Assembly (NCBI GenBank): GCA_012798805.1
Contig: JAAZMM010000072.1
Location: 1-34,201, forward strand
Direction of reading: 5' to 3'
DNA from: Bacteroidales bacterium
GTDB taxonomy: Bacteria > Bacteroidota > Bacteroidia > Bacteroidales > UBA932
DNA: 34,201 nucleotides
Made by a program: the position numbers and the translations under genes. Positions 17,291 through 24,964 of the stretch are shown here, in pieces (positions within the stretch are counted from its first letter, which is position 1; every line of letters starts with the position of its first letter). A model generated the notes under the pieces. That model saw nothing but the letters and a program-made list of their open reading frames with translations. It made no database searches and was not told the DNA's origin.

Positions 17291-18046
17291 ATGGTTTTGA
17301 GACTAATTCAAATAGCAACATTAATACTATTGTGCATACCTACGGTGTCTGCTCAGTCGGTTAGTGCTTATAAAATTGTTGAAAAAGCCTACAATAACCG
17401 ATTTATCAGTCATTTTCAAGCTCAGGGGGAGATGATTGTATATAGACCCACCTGGCAGCGCTCCATAGGAATCAAAACCTGGGTGCATACAAGAGATATG
17501 GCGATGGTCCTGATTGTTTCTCCGCCAAAAGAGAGAGGAGAGGCATTTCTCAAAAGGGGAGATAACATGTGGGGGTGGCAACCGGCAATAGAAAGAACGA
17601 TCAAAATAGCAGCTTCGGCCTCCGGCACTTCCTGGCAGGGAAGCGATTTTACAATCGACGATATGTTGAACAGTTCCTCTTTTTTATCCGATTTTAACCA
17701 TGAATTACTAGGCGAAGAGTTAATTGAAGGAGATCTCTGTTATAAATTGATATTGACACCACATGCAGAAAGCACCACAATCTGGGATAGAGTAATTGTT
17801 TGGATTAGCAAGACAAGTTTTGTAGAACGCAAGATTGAGTACTATGATGAAGGAGACATTTTGATTAGAACATATTTTTCCGACAACATAAAAAAAATCA
17901 AAGAACACTATATTCCCCTTCAGCTGGAGGTTATTCCTGCTGACAAAGAGGGACATCGAACTGTTGTTAATATATTGGACTGGGTTTATGTTCCTTCTTT
18001 AAATGAGAGTTTTTTCTCGCTGCAAAATATGAGACGTCTTAACTGA
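17291..18046 (+). CDS. LolA-like periplasmic outer-membrane lipoprotein-sorting protein
   Basis: A 251-residue exported protein with a signal peptide at 1-21 cleaved VSA|QSV. The mature part has the sequence style of the LolA/LolB-like convex beta-sheet fold in the group usually annotated outer membrane lipoprotein-sorting protein (COG2834 type). It shows YKIVEKAYNN, GEMIVYRPTWQRSIGIKTWV, VSPPKERGEAFLKRGDNMWG, GSDFTIDDMLN, SKTSFVERKIEYYDEGDILI and a final VYVPSLNESFF. Such proteins carry acyl chains across the periplasm. It is not the canonical lolA but the variant found next to LolCDE-like exporters or RND/MMPL transporters. The ATG at 17291 is chosen because the nearby ATGs at 17280 and 17286 lead to a stop within a few codons. 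It is the first gene of a tight five-gene cassette; the next start is 9 nt downstream. Confidence 0.88.
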   Translation: MVLRLIQIATLILLCIPTVSAQSVSAYKIVEKAYNNRFISHFQAQGEMIVYRPTWQRSIGIKTWVHTRDMAMVLIVSPPKERGEAFLKRGDNMWGWQPAIERTIKIAASASGTSWQGSDFTIDDMLNSSSFLSDFNHELLGEELIEGDLCYKLILTPHAESTTIWDRVIVWISKTSFVERKIEYYDEGDILIRTYFSDNIKKIKEHYIPLQLEVIPADKEGHRTVVNILDWVYVPSLNESFFSLQNMRRLN

Positions 18047-18055
18047 TAGTTTTCT

Positions 18056-19300
18056 ATGATAAAATTGGCCTGGTTAAATTTGCACAGGAATCCCCATCGT
18101 GCTCTGTTAACCATATCTTCCGTATTTATTGCCGCATTTTTCTCCATTATTTTCGGCTCCGTAAAAAATGGAATACTTAACTCTTCAGCCGATAGTATTC
18201 TTAAGTTTTCCGGAGGACATATTGAGATAAGATCTATAAATTATTCCCAAACCCGATCTATCGACGATATAATGCAGATAGATTCGGCTACTTTAAACTC
18301 AATTTCAAAGCTTCCATATATAAAGAGCGTCTCCCCCACTCTTCAATCCTACTTTCTCGTATCCCCTTCATCAACCAACTCGGCCAAGGCAGTAGCTGTA
18401 GTTGGCATAGACCCCGACTCTGAAAAGGATCGTATTGGGACGGTTTTAGGAATGATTGAAGGAGAGTGGTTCTCCAAATATGATACGGGATTGATCATGG
18501 GCGAAAACATGAAAGAGCAGTTGGGGATAGAAGTCGGTGACACTCTGGCTGTTATGGGCCTGGGGTATCATGGTACTTCAGCTGTAGGACTGGTTCCCGT
18601 TCAGGGAGTTGCCAGAATACCGGTTTCCACTATTGACAAAAGCAGAGTCTTCATGACCTTATCTGCTACTCAAGAGCTATTTCAGGCTGATGACTGCTAT
18701 AGTGATATCTATATAATGTCAGAAAGATTGGATAAAGTGGATCTGATAAAATCACAGATTCAAAGCATTTTTCCTGCCGATAAATATGAAATCAGAGATT
18801 GGAAGTCAACCATGGAGGAGTATTTGTTTTATTTTCGTTTTACTGATTCCGTAGGACTGGTCATACTGATTTTTCTCTATGTGCTTGTTGGTTCAAATAT
18901 TTTAGGCACGGTTATATTGATGACGAAAGAGAGAAGATTCGAATTCTCGGTATTAGTATCTATTGGCATGTCACGCAATAAGTTAAGTAAATGTCTCTTT
19001 TATGAGCTGATAATAGTTGCCTTGTTGGGTGTAGTAATGGCTGCTCTCATAAGTTTGCCTATTGTCTATTACTTTACTAACCACCCTTTACCACTCTATG
19101 GTGAGGCAGTAGAAACACTGAAAAAATTCTCCATCTATTCGGGAATATATACCTCATTGGAGTTCAAGACCTATCTTGAACCATTTTTGATAGTCCTATG
19201 TATATCGCTTGCAGTTATTGCTTATCCGGTTGCGGTTATACAATCTTTAAAGGTAGATGAGGGATTAAATAAAAGAGAAGGTGATGAAGATAATCTATAA
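18056..19300 (+). CDS. ABC transporter permease, FtsX/LolC-LolE-like (first)
   Basis: A 414-residue inner-membrane permease of the MacB/FtsX/LolCDE exporter class. There is one N-terminal transmembrane helix (about 16-35), then a periplasmic MacB_PCD-like domain (about 40-260), then three C-terminal helices (about 266-289, 315-340, 379-400). The coupling region after TM2 (MTKERRFEFSVLVSIGMSRNKL) is the FtsX-family signature that contacts the ATPase. This class extrudes lipids, lipoproteins or peptides from the outer leaflet of the inner membrane; it does not pump from the cytoplasm. It is followed by a second, different permease whose start overlaps by 17 nt, consistent with a LolC/LolE-type heterodimer. 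Confidence 0.92.
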   Translation: MIKLAWLNLHRNPHRALLTISSVFIAAFFSIIFGSVKNGILNSSADSILKFSGGHIEIRSINYSQTRSIDDIMQIDSATLNSISKLPYIKSVSPTLQSYFLVSPSSTNSAKAVAVVGIDPDSEKDRIGTVLGMIEGEWFSKYDTGLIMGENMKEQLGIEVGDTLAVMGLGYHGTSAVGLVPVQGVARIPVSTIDKSRVFMTLSATQELFQADDCYSDIYIMSERLDKVDLIKSQIQSIFPADKYEIRDWKSTMEEYLFYFRFTDSVGLVILIFLYVLVGSNILGTVILMTKERRFEFSVLVSIGMSRNKLSKCLFYELIIVALLGVVMAALISLPIVYYFTNHPLPLYGEAVETLKKFSIYSGIYTSLEFKTYLEPFLIVLCISLAVIAYPVAVIQSLKVDEGLNKREGDEDNL

Positions 19301-20480
19301 AATGGCTTTTAGAAATATTTTCCGAAGGAAAGGCCGTAGCACTCTGTTAATTACAATCGTTACAGTAGCTGTTTTTGCCGCTTCATTTGTGGTTGCTCTC
19401 GTCAACGGTTGGGCTAAAGGTGTTTTTATGGAATATATCGATATGCAAACCTCTCATTTACAAATTCATACTAAAGGTTTTTCCACTTCGAATGACATTT
19501 CCGGGTTTATGGACAGGAGGGTCATTCAGGCGACCTTAAGTGGCATCAAGGAAGTGGATTATGTCTCTTATCGATTGAAAACCAATGCACTTGTCTCTAC
19601 AGCACAAACAAGCTCCGGACTCACTTTAATAGGAGTTGACAAAGAGGAGGAGATTATGGTATCTTCCATTTACAAGAGCATTGAAAGTGGAGATGGGAGC
19701 TATTTCGACAATGATATTTTAAGACCTATAATTATAAGTAAGCGCACGGCCGAGAAGTTGAATGTAAACCTAAGGTCAAAAATAATAGTATCTTTTCAAG
19801 ACTCCTCGGGAGAGATTCAGAAGGTACTCTTTAGGGTGGGAGGATTTTTTCAAACCCACACCAAGAGCTTTGACAATATGACGGCCTTCGTGCAATTCTC
19901 AGATTTAATGCCCTACCTGAATCTTCCCGATGTGGCTGTGCATGAGGTTGCTCTTGTTTTAAACGATTTGGAGGAGTGTGATGATGTAAAGCAGAAGATA
20001 ACTCAATTATTGCCCGATTACGAAGTAAAAAAATGGAATGAAGTACTTCCTCTGCTCCAATTAATAAGTGCCTGGCATAGATTGGCCAGCTTTCTCTTTT
20101 TAGTGCTTTTCTTTATAGCCTTAGGACTTAGCACATCCAATTTTATGATGATGTCTGTCGTTGAGAGAAAAGGAGAGTTCAGAATGCTCAACAAAGTTGG
20201 AATGAGTGGAAGTCGTATTGCTAGTATGATTATCATAGAAACACTTTTTACAACATTTATAGCTACTTTTTTAGGGCTGGCTCTGAGTGTTATCGCCGTT
20301 TCAATCTCTTCACAATCGGGTATTGATTTCACATTCCTATTCGACAATCAATCCGGATATGGTTTCGGTACGATTGTTTATCCTGCAATAGATATAAGAG
20401 ATTTTGTTTATATATTTGTATTGATGACGGCTATTAGTGTGATTGTAACAATATCGCCTATAAAAAAGGTTCTTAAGTAA
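19284..20480 (+). CDS. ABC transporter permease, FtsX/LolC-LolE-like (second)
   Basis: A 398-residue partner permease. It has the same topology as its neighbour: a basic N-terminus (MKIIYKMAFRNIFRRKGRS), a first helix at about 20-41, a large periplasmic domain, and three helices in the last 150 residues, with the coupling motif MMSVVERKGEFRMLNKVGMSGSRI in two parts. A GTG at 19281 is in frame one codon earlier, but ATG 19284 is preferred, with AGAGAAGG just upstream. The 17-nt overlap with the first permease suggests translational coupling. The two permeases are clearly diverged from each other, so a heteromeric transporter is more likely than a recent duplication. Confidence 0.92.
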   Translation: MKIIYKMAFRNIFRRKGRSTLLITIVTVAVFAASFVVALVNGWAKGVFMEYIDMQTSHLQIHTKGFSTSNDISGFMDRRVIQATLSGIKEVDYVSYRLKTNALVSTAQTSSGLTLIGVDKEEEIMVSSIYKSIESGDGSYFDNDILRPIIISKRTAEKLNVNLRSKIIVSFQDSSGEIQKVLFRVGGFFQTHTKSFDNMTAFVQFSDLMPYLNLPDVAVHEVALVLNDLEECDDVKQKITQLLPDYEVKKWNEVLPLLQLISAWHRLASFLFLVLFFIALGLSTSNFMMMSVVERKGEFRMLNKVGMSGSRIASMIIIETLFTTFIATFLGLALSVIAVSISSQSGIDFTFLFDNQSGYGFGTIVYPAIDIRDFVYIFVLMTAISVIVTISPIKKVLK

Positions 20481-20494
20481 ATTTAAATGTAATT

Positions 20495-21211
20495 ATGAAT
20501 GATTTAGCAGAAAATAACAGTTCCATTATTGTAAGAACCGAGAACCTCTCCAAGTCTTTCATAAATGGCAAGTCGGAGATAAAGGCAGCTGATTGTATCA
20601 ACTTATCTATTTCCAGTGGGGAGTTTACCGCAGTAGTCGGTCCTTCCGGCTCAGGCAAAACCACCCTTCTAAATCTGATAGGAGGACTTACCACTCCTTC
20701 TTCCGGAAAAGTGTTTGTAAAAGGAAAGGATATACATCTATTTACAGATAAAGAACTGGTAAATTTTCGTTTGCACAACATTGGGTTTGTATTCCAATTC
20801 CTCAATCTGATTCCGGTTTTGACTGTGGAAGAGAACATAGGGTTTATTATGGAATTACAGGGAGTAGATCGAGAGCAACGAGATGCACGAATAGCAGAAC
20901 TTCTCGAGGTAATTGGCATGACAGATCGTGCCCGATCCCGTCCATCCACCCTTTCCGGCGGTCAAAAACAAAGGATCGCAGTAGCTCGCGCCTTAGCCTC
21001 CAAACCTCTTTTCATACTTGCAGATGAACCAACTGCAAATCTCGATACGGCAGCTGCGGAAAAATTGCTAGATACCATGCTGCTTCTCAATGAAAAGGAG
21101 AAAATTACTTTTCTTTTTTCAACTCACGATCCACGCGTGATGAATAGAGCCAGAAGGCTTATAACACTTGAGGATGGCCGGATAACAAAGGATGAGACTT
21201 ATGTTCCGTAG
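20495..21211 (+). CDS. ABC transporter ATP-binding protein, LolD/MacB-like
   Basis: A 238-residue cytoplasmic ATPase that should energise the two upstream permeases. All motifs are intact: Walker A GPSGSGKTT (49-57), Q-loop Gln101 (FVFQFLNLIPVLTVEEN), signature LSGGQKQR (153-160), Walker B LFILADE (172-178) with catalytic Glu178, D-loop NLD and the switch His in FSTHD. The QFLNLIPxLTVxEN pattern after the Q-loop is typical of the LolD/MacB/FtsE class. It starts 14 nt after the second permease, and its 3' end overlaps the next gene, so the order permease-permease-ATPase-barrel is transcribed as one unit. Confidence 0.96.
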   Translation: MNDLAENNSSIIVRTENLSKSFINGKSEIKAADCINLSISSGEFTAVVGPSGSGKTTLLNLIGGLTTPSSGKVFVKGKDIHLFTDKELVNFRLHNIGFVFQFLNLIPVLTVEENIGFIMELQGVDREQRDARIAELLEVIGMTDRARSRPSTLSGGQKQRIAVARALASKPLFILADEPTANLDTAAAEKLLDTMLLLNEKEKITFLFSTHDPRVMNRARRLITLEDGRITKDETYVP

Positions 21212-22346
21212 GCTTGTCATAGCATTTTCTTGTTTGCAATTATGCTGCATATGTGTAAATGCACAAGTCGCTCTCTCGGGATACGTCAACAACTCTTCCC
21301 TTGTGGGTGGCACCAGACCTGACCCTTTTGATGAGACTTTATGGCAAAATTTGACCTCACAAAGATTAAATTTTAAGTGGCGTATCAATAACTTCGATCT
21401 CCAGATCAGTAGTCAAACAACTTTCTCTTTTGGCAACAAAGATATTCTAAACCTGATCAAATCAACTTCAACAGAGGATCACAATCTGCTGAAACTCTCA
21501 TATAGGCTGGTAGATGATGAAAAGAAATGGTTGAATTTCGCTTTGGACCGCGTTGCATTGAGATGGAGTACTGAGCACTTTGAGATTATTGTAGGCAGAC
21601 AGAGGATAAACTGGGGAAATACGATATTATGGCACCCGAATGATATCTTTAACTCCTCCCCTTATATAAATTTGATCTATCCCGAAAAAATGGGCTGTGA
21701 TGCCGTGCGTGCTTCTTTTTTCCATAACGAAGTTGCTACCAGCGAGATTGCCGTTTCTGCAGACAGAAGAGGTTCTCCTACAGTGGCCATACTTCACCGA
21801 AATTTGTTCCGCAAACTCGACTATCAATTACTGGGAGGAGTTTACAAGGGCCATTTTCTTTTTGCAGGAGGGGGCTTTACTACAGAGCTTAATAGTTTTA
21901 ACATCCGGTTTGAGGGCTCCTATTTTCACGACTATCGCACTGTTGAGGAGCAACGGGATATCGTTCAGATCGCAATGGGTGTAGATAGAGTTTTTAAGAA
22001 CAATCTTATAATACAAACTGAGCTTTTATACACCAACAAACCATACGATATAACAGACCTTATCCTCTCCTATCAGCCAAATGAAGACTCCGTAAGGGAA
22101 TTGACCATATCCCGTTGGAGCTTTGCCGGACAGCTTTATTATCCTGTATCAAACTTATTTGCTATAAACTCAGTAGTGGCCTACTTTCCCGATCAGGAGG
22201 CAATTTATCTTGGTGCAGGAATGAATATTCATATCACAAAGAATCTTGATGCCTCTCTAATGGCTCACGCGTTCAGATATACTTTAAAGCAATCCTATAC
22301 AATGGAAGGAGTTGCAGGCACACTACAGATCAAATATTTTTTTTAA
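21192..22346 (+). CDS. Outer-membrane beta-barrel protein of the Lol-like cassette
   Basis: A 384-residue exported protein. The signal peptide ends at about residue 24 with VNA|QVALSG. The mature part is a long succession of amphipathic strands with aromatic girdles, ending in ...GTLQIKYFF, a typical outer-membrane barrel C-terminus. The stretch VALRWSTEHFEIIVGRQRINWGN followed by WHPNDIFN recalls DUF1302-type barrels that in Proteobacteria accompany LolA-like and MMPL proteins; I offer this as similarity, not proof. The first ATG (21192) overlaps the ATPase gene by 20 nt. An ATG at 21201 with AAAGGA nine bases before it would give a three-residue-shorter signal peptide and is equally possible. 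It probably forms the outer-membrane end of the transport path. Confidence 0.8.
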   Translation: MRLMFRRLVIAFSCLQLCCICVNAQVALSGYVNNSSLVGGTRPDPFDETLWQNLTSQRLNFKWRINNFDLQISSQTTFSFGNKDILNLIKSTSTEDHNLLKLSYRLVDDEKKWLNFALDRVALRWSTEHFEIIVGRQRINWGNTILWHPNDIFNSSPYINLIYPEKMGCDAVRASFFHNEVATSEIAVSADRRGSPTVAILHRNLFRKLDYQLLGGVYKGHFLFAGGGFTTELNSFNIRFEGSYFHDYRTVEEQRDIVQIAMGVDRVFKNNLIIQTELLYTNKPYDITDLILSYQPNEDSVRELTISRWSFAGQLYYPVSNLFAINSVVAYFPDQEAIYLGAGMNIHITKNLDASLMAHAFRYTLKQSYTMEGVAGTLQIKYFF

Positions 22347-22348
22347 AG

Positions 22349-22378
22349 TTTGTTAATAGCGTATTAGTTAGTATCTTG
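22349..22378 (+). promoter_or_regulatory. Putative promoter of the first hydrolase gene
   Basis: TTTG (22349-22352), a 19-nt spacer and TATCTTG (22372-22378), one T short of TAnnTTTG. It ends 4 nt before the ATG at 22383, so transcription from here would give a nearly leaderless message. Read-through from the cassette, whose stop is at 22346, is also possible. Confidence 0.5.
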
Positions 22379-22382
22379 CATT

Positions 22383-23627
22383 ATGAAAAAGTCATTTTGG
22401 GCATTGTTTATTTTCGCTTTCTCTCTTATCGGTTGTGAAAAAAAACCGGTTGAGTTTGAGAAAGTTGAATATGTTAAATATAGCCACCAGCTCTTCGAGG
22501 AAGATGTCAATTTAGAGGGACTTATCAAGCAGGGTTCTAAGGAATTGGGTGCAACTCCCAGGCAATTGTTAGCTGATTTCGGTTTTGACGAGAAGGAATC
22601 AAAATCAATACTTGAAAAGCTTAATCTCTATATTATGCTCTCAAAGGATCAAACCGTGCATGGTATTGCATACAACACCAAAGATCCCCTTGGGAACCCG
22701 GTCGTAGCCTCCGGACTACTATACTATCCAAAAAACAATAAACCTAAAGGTGTTCTTTTCATTTATCCTTTTTTCAAGTCGAAATCTAACTGTGGCACCG
22801 ATTTACGATATTCAATAGAAGCCATTTTAAATGGGTTGGGAGAATATGTCTGCCTGATTCCGGATGGAATTGGGTTCGGACTCACTTCGGATCTGCCAAT
22901 GTCTATAATTCATAACAAAAATATAGCAGAAACGGGAATAGACTTGTATCTGGCAGCTGAAGAGTTTATTTATAACAACTATAAAAGGAAGTTGCCCAGA
23001 GAAATCACCCTGTTTGGCTATTCCCGCGGTGCTCCCGGCGCCTGGTCCATGGCAAGACTTCTCTCTAAGGATAAAACATTGAGGATTAATGTAAAAGACA
23101 TCTTCATAGGATCAGGTCTCTACTACCCTGAGCTCTATCTTGAAACTGTGTTTGAGACTTGCTATTCTGAATTTGCAGCGGCACCATTTGTACTTTGGTC
23201 AATGAATTACTATGAAAATTTAAATCTCGACCTTACAAAGATGTTAACCGGCAAGATGCTCGAAGAATTTCCCTCTTTATGCAACGGGTCGATAGGTATT
23301 CAGCAGGTAACATCTATCGTTGGAACCGATCTGAGGAACTATTTTGATTATGATTTTTTAAAAAACGAAGAGAACCCGTACCGTCAGATAATAGTGCAAG
23401 CATTAAAAAAGAACTCCATACCAAATGATTGGAAACCGGAGTGCAAAGTACATCTATACAACTGTTTTGAAGATTCATTTGTTCCCCCAATCTGTGGTGA
23501 GACGCTATATCAATATCTAAAGGAAATAAATGCTGATGTTGAATTTACACAAAAAGATGTAGGACATCAGGAATTGGTAATTTATATGACGATAGATTTT
23601 TTCAAGCATATTTACCCCAACCTATAA
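22383..23627 (+). CDS. Lipoprotein alpha/beta hydrolase (first of a tandem pair)
   Basis: A 414-residue lipoprotein with lipobox LIGC at 15-18. After an N-terminal linker of about 80 residues, an alpha/beta-hydrolase fold follows: strand/loop GVLFIYPFF, VCLIPDGIGFG, and the nucleophile elbow GYSRG with Ser214 inside LFGYSRGAPGAW. Candidate acid Asp364 lies in NCFEDSFVPP and candidate base His395 in DVGHQEL. The layout resembles secreted esterase/lipase-type hydrolases, so an ester substrate is plausible, but the sequence does not tell which. It should be anchored in the outer (or inner) membrane facing the periplasm or outside; the residues after Cys (EKK) do not make a clear surface-export signal. 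It lies 36 nt after the Lol-like cassette and before its paralogue. Confidence 0.88.
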   Translation: MKKSFWALFIFAFSLIGCEKKPVEFEKVEYVKYSHQLFEEDVNLEGLIKQGSKELGATPRQLLADFGFDEKESKSILEKLNLYIMLSKDQTVHGIAYNTKDPLGNPVVASGLLYYPKNNKPKGVLFIYPFFKSKSNCGTDLRYSIEAILNGLGEYVCLIPDGIGFGLTSDLPMSIIHNKNIAETGIDLYLAAEEFIYNNYKRKLPREITLFGYSRGAPGAWSMARLLSKDKTLRINVKDIFIGSGLYYPELYLETVFETCYSEFAAAPFVLWSMNYYENLNLDLTKMLTGKMLEEFPSLCNGSIGIQQVTSIVGTDLRNYFDYDFLKNEENPYRQIIVQALKKNSIPNDWKPECKVHLYNCFEDSFVPPICGETLYQYLKEINADVEFTQKDVGHQELVIYMTIDFFKHIYPNL

Positions 23628-23651
23628 CCCAATTTCAATTAAAATATTATA

Positions 23652-23683
23652 TTTAGGCATGATAGAATAATTCTATATATTTG
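23652..23683 (+). promoter_or_regulatory. Promoter of the second hydrolase gene
   Basis: TTTA (23652-23655, one mismatch to TTTG), a 20-nt spacer and TATATTTG (23676-23683), a perfect -7 box. It ends 7 nt before the ATG at 23691. The second hydrolase therefore seems to have its own start of transcription. Confidence 0.65.
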
Positions 23684-23690
23684 CCTCTTA

Positions 23691-24944
23691 ATGAAACGCT
23701 ATTTTCTTATATTTTTCATTTTACTATTCTCTCTTTTTAGTTGTGAAAGAGAGCCGCTCTTTGAAGAAGTTGAATATGATAAATTCAATCATCAACTCTT
23801 TGAAATGGGTGTAACAATGGAGGAGCTTGTCAAGCAGTCCGCAAGTGATTTTGGAACTACTCCTGGAAAGTTATTGTTAGAGGTTGGTTATAGTGAGCAG
23901 GAAGCACAACAATTACTTAAAAAACTTAATTTTGTCGTTGCTCTGGCAAAAGATTATACTGTGCATGGTATTGCATATAACACCAAAGATCCCTTTGGTG
24001 AATCCGTAGTAGCATCGGGACTCTTATATTGTCCACAAAACAGATTACCAAAGGGCCTTATTTTCGTCTATCCCTTTTTCAAAACTAAAGGACAAAGCGG
24101 TACTGATGATAGATTTAGTGTAGAAGCCCTGTTAGCCCTGGCCGGTGATTATATATGCCTGGTGCCTGATGGGATTGGACTGGGCACCAGTGCAAATCAA
24201 CCACTCTCCATTATTCAACACGACAACATAGCAGAAATATGTGTCGATTTTTATCTGGCGGCTAGAGAGTTCGTTTATAATCATTACCACTACAAAATAC
24301 CTAATAGGATTACTGTGGTTGGTTATTCGAGCGGAGCTTCCGGCGCATGGGCATTAGCCAGATATATCTCGCTACACAAGGAGTTTAATATTAAGGCAAA
24401 AGACATCTTTGTCGGAGGTGGCGTTTTCCACCCGGATCTCTGTATTAATGATTTGTTTGAAACTCGTTATTCTTTATATGCTGCCAGCCCCTATATAATC
24501 TGGTCCTTGAATTACTATGAGAATTTAAATCTGGATTTCACTAAGATTTTTAAGGGCAAACTTCTGGAAGGGTTTCCTGAATTCTGCGATGGGAGCCTGC
24601 CTGTTAGAGAGGTCACGCCTATTTTAGGACACGATCTTAACGACTACTTCAATGAAGATTTTTTGCAAAATGAGGATAACCGGTATCGCCTGATAATTAT
24701 GGATGCATTGAAAAAACACTCCATACCGAATGATTGGATACCTGATTGCACGGTTCATCTATATAACTGTTATAACGATTTATATGTTCCACCCATTAGT
24801 GGAAATAAACTCTACGAATATCTAATGGAAATAAATGCAGATGTCAAATATGTCCATGAAGATATTACACATGAACAAATGATGGTGAGATTACTGATGG
24901 ATTTTTACAAGCATCTCTATCCGAACCTTCCAATATTTCAATAA
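23691..24944 (+). CDS. Lipoprotein alpha/beta hydrolase (second of a tandem pair)
   Basis: A 417-residue lipoprotein, lipobox LFSC at 15-18, clearly paralogous to the upstream gene over its whole length. Examples are VHGIAYNTKDP in both, DGIGLG versus DGIGFG, and SIPNDW in both. The nucleophile elbow is GYSSG with Ser213. The acid candidate is the Asp in NCYNDLYVPP, and the base candidate is the His in DITHEQM. All three catalytic candidates are kept, so both copies are probably active. The pair arose by tandem duplication followed by considerable divergence. Its 3' end faces rmuC across only 20 nt, with no obvious terminator between them. Confidence 0.88.
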   Translation: MKRYFLIFFILLFSLFSCEREPLFEEVEYDKFNHQLFEMGVTMEELVKQSASDFGTTPGKLLLEVGYSEQEAQQLLKKLNFVVALAKDYTVHGIAYNTKDPFGESVVASGLLYCPQNRLPKGLIFVYPFFKTKGQSGTDDRFSVEALLALAGDYICLVPDGIGLGTSANQPLSIIQHDNIAEICVDFYLAAREFVYNHYHYKIPNRITVVGYSSGASGAWALARYISLHKEFNIKAKDIFVGGGVFHPDLCINDLFETRYSLYAASPYIIWSLNYYENLNLDFTKIFKGKLLEGFPEFCDGSLPVREVTPILGHDLNDYFNEDFLQNEDNRYRLIIMDALKKHSIPNDWIPDCTVHLYNCYNDLYVPPISGNKLYEYLMEINADVKYVHEDITHEQMMVRLLMDFYKHLYPNLPIFQ

Positions 24945-24964
24945 TCATCTCCACCTCAAACAGA

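Noticed and set aside
20473-20949. 158-codon minus-strand open frame inside the ABC ATPase gene
   Set aside because: The sense frame has all ABC motifs; the reverse product is Arg/Ser-rich and unlike any family.
17291-22346. Canonical housekeeping lolA/lolCDE
   Set aside because: The periplasmic protein belongs to the variant sorting-protein group, there are two diverged permeases and an outer-membrane barrel instead of LolB, so it looks like a dedicated additional system.
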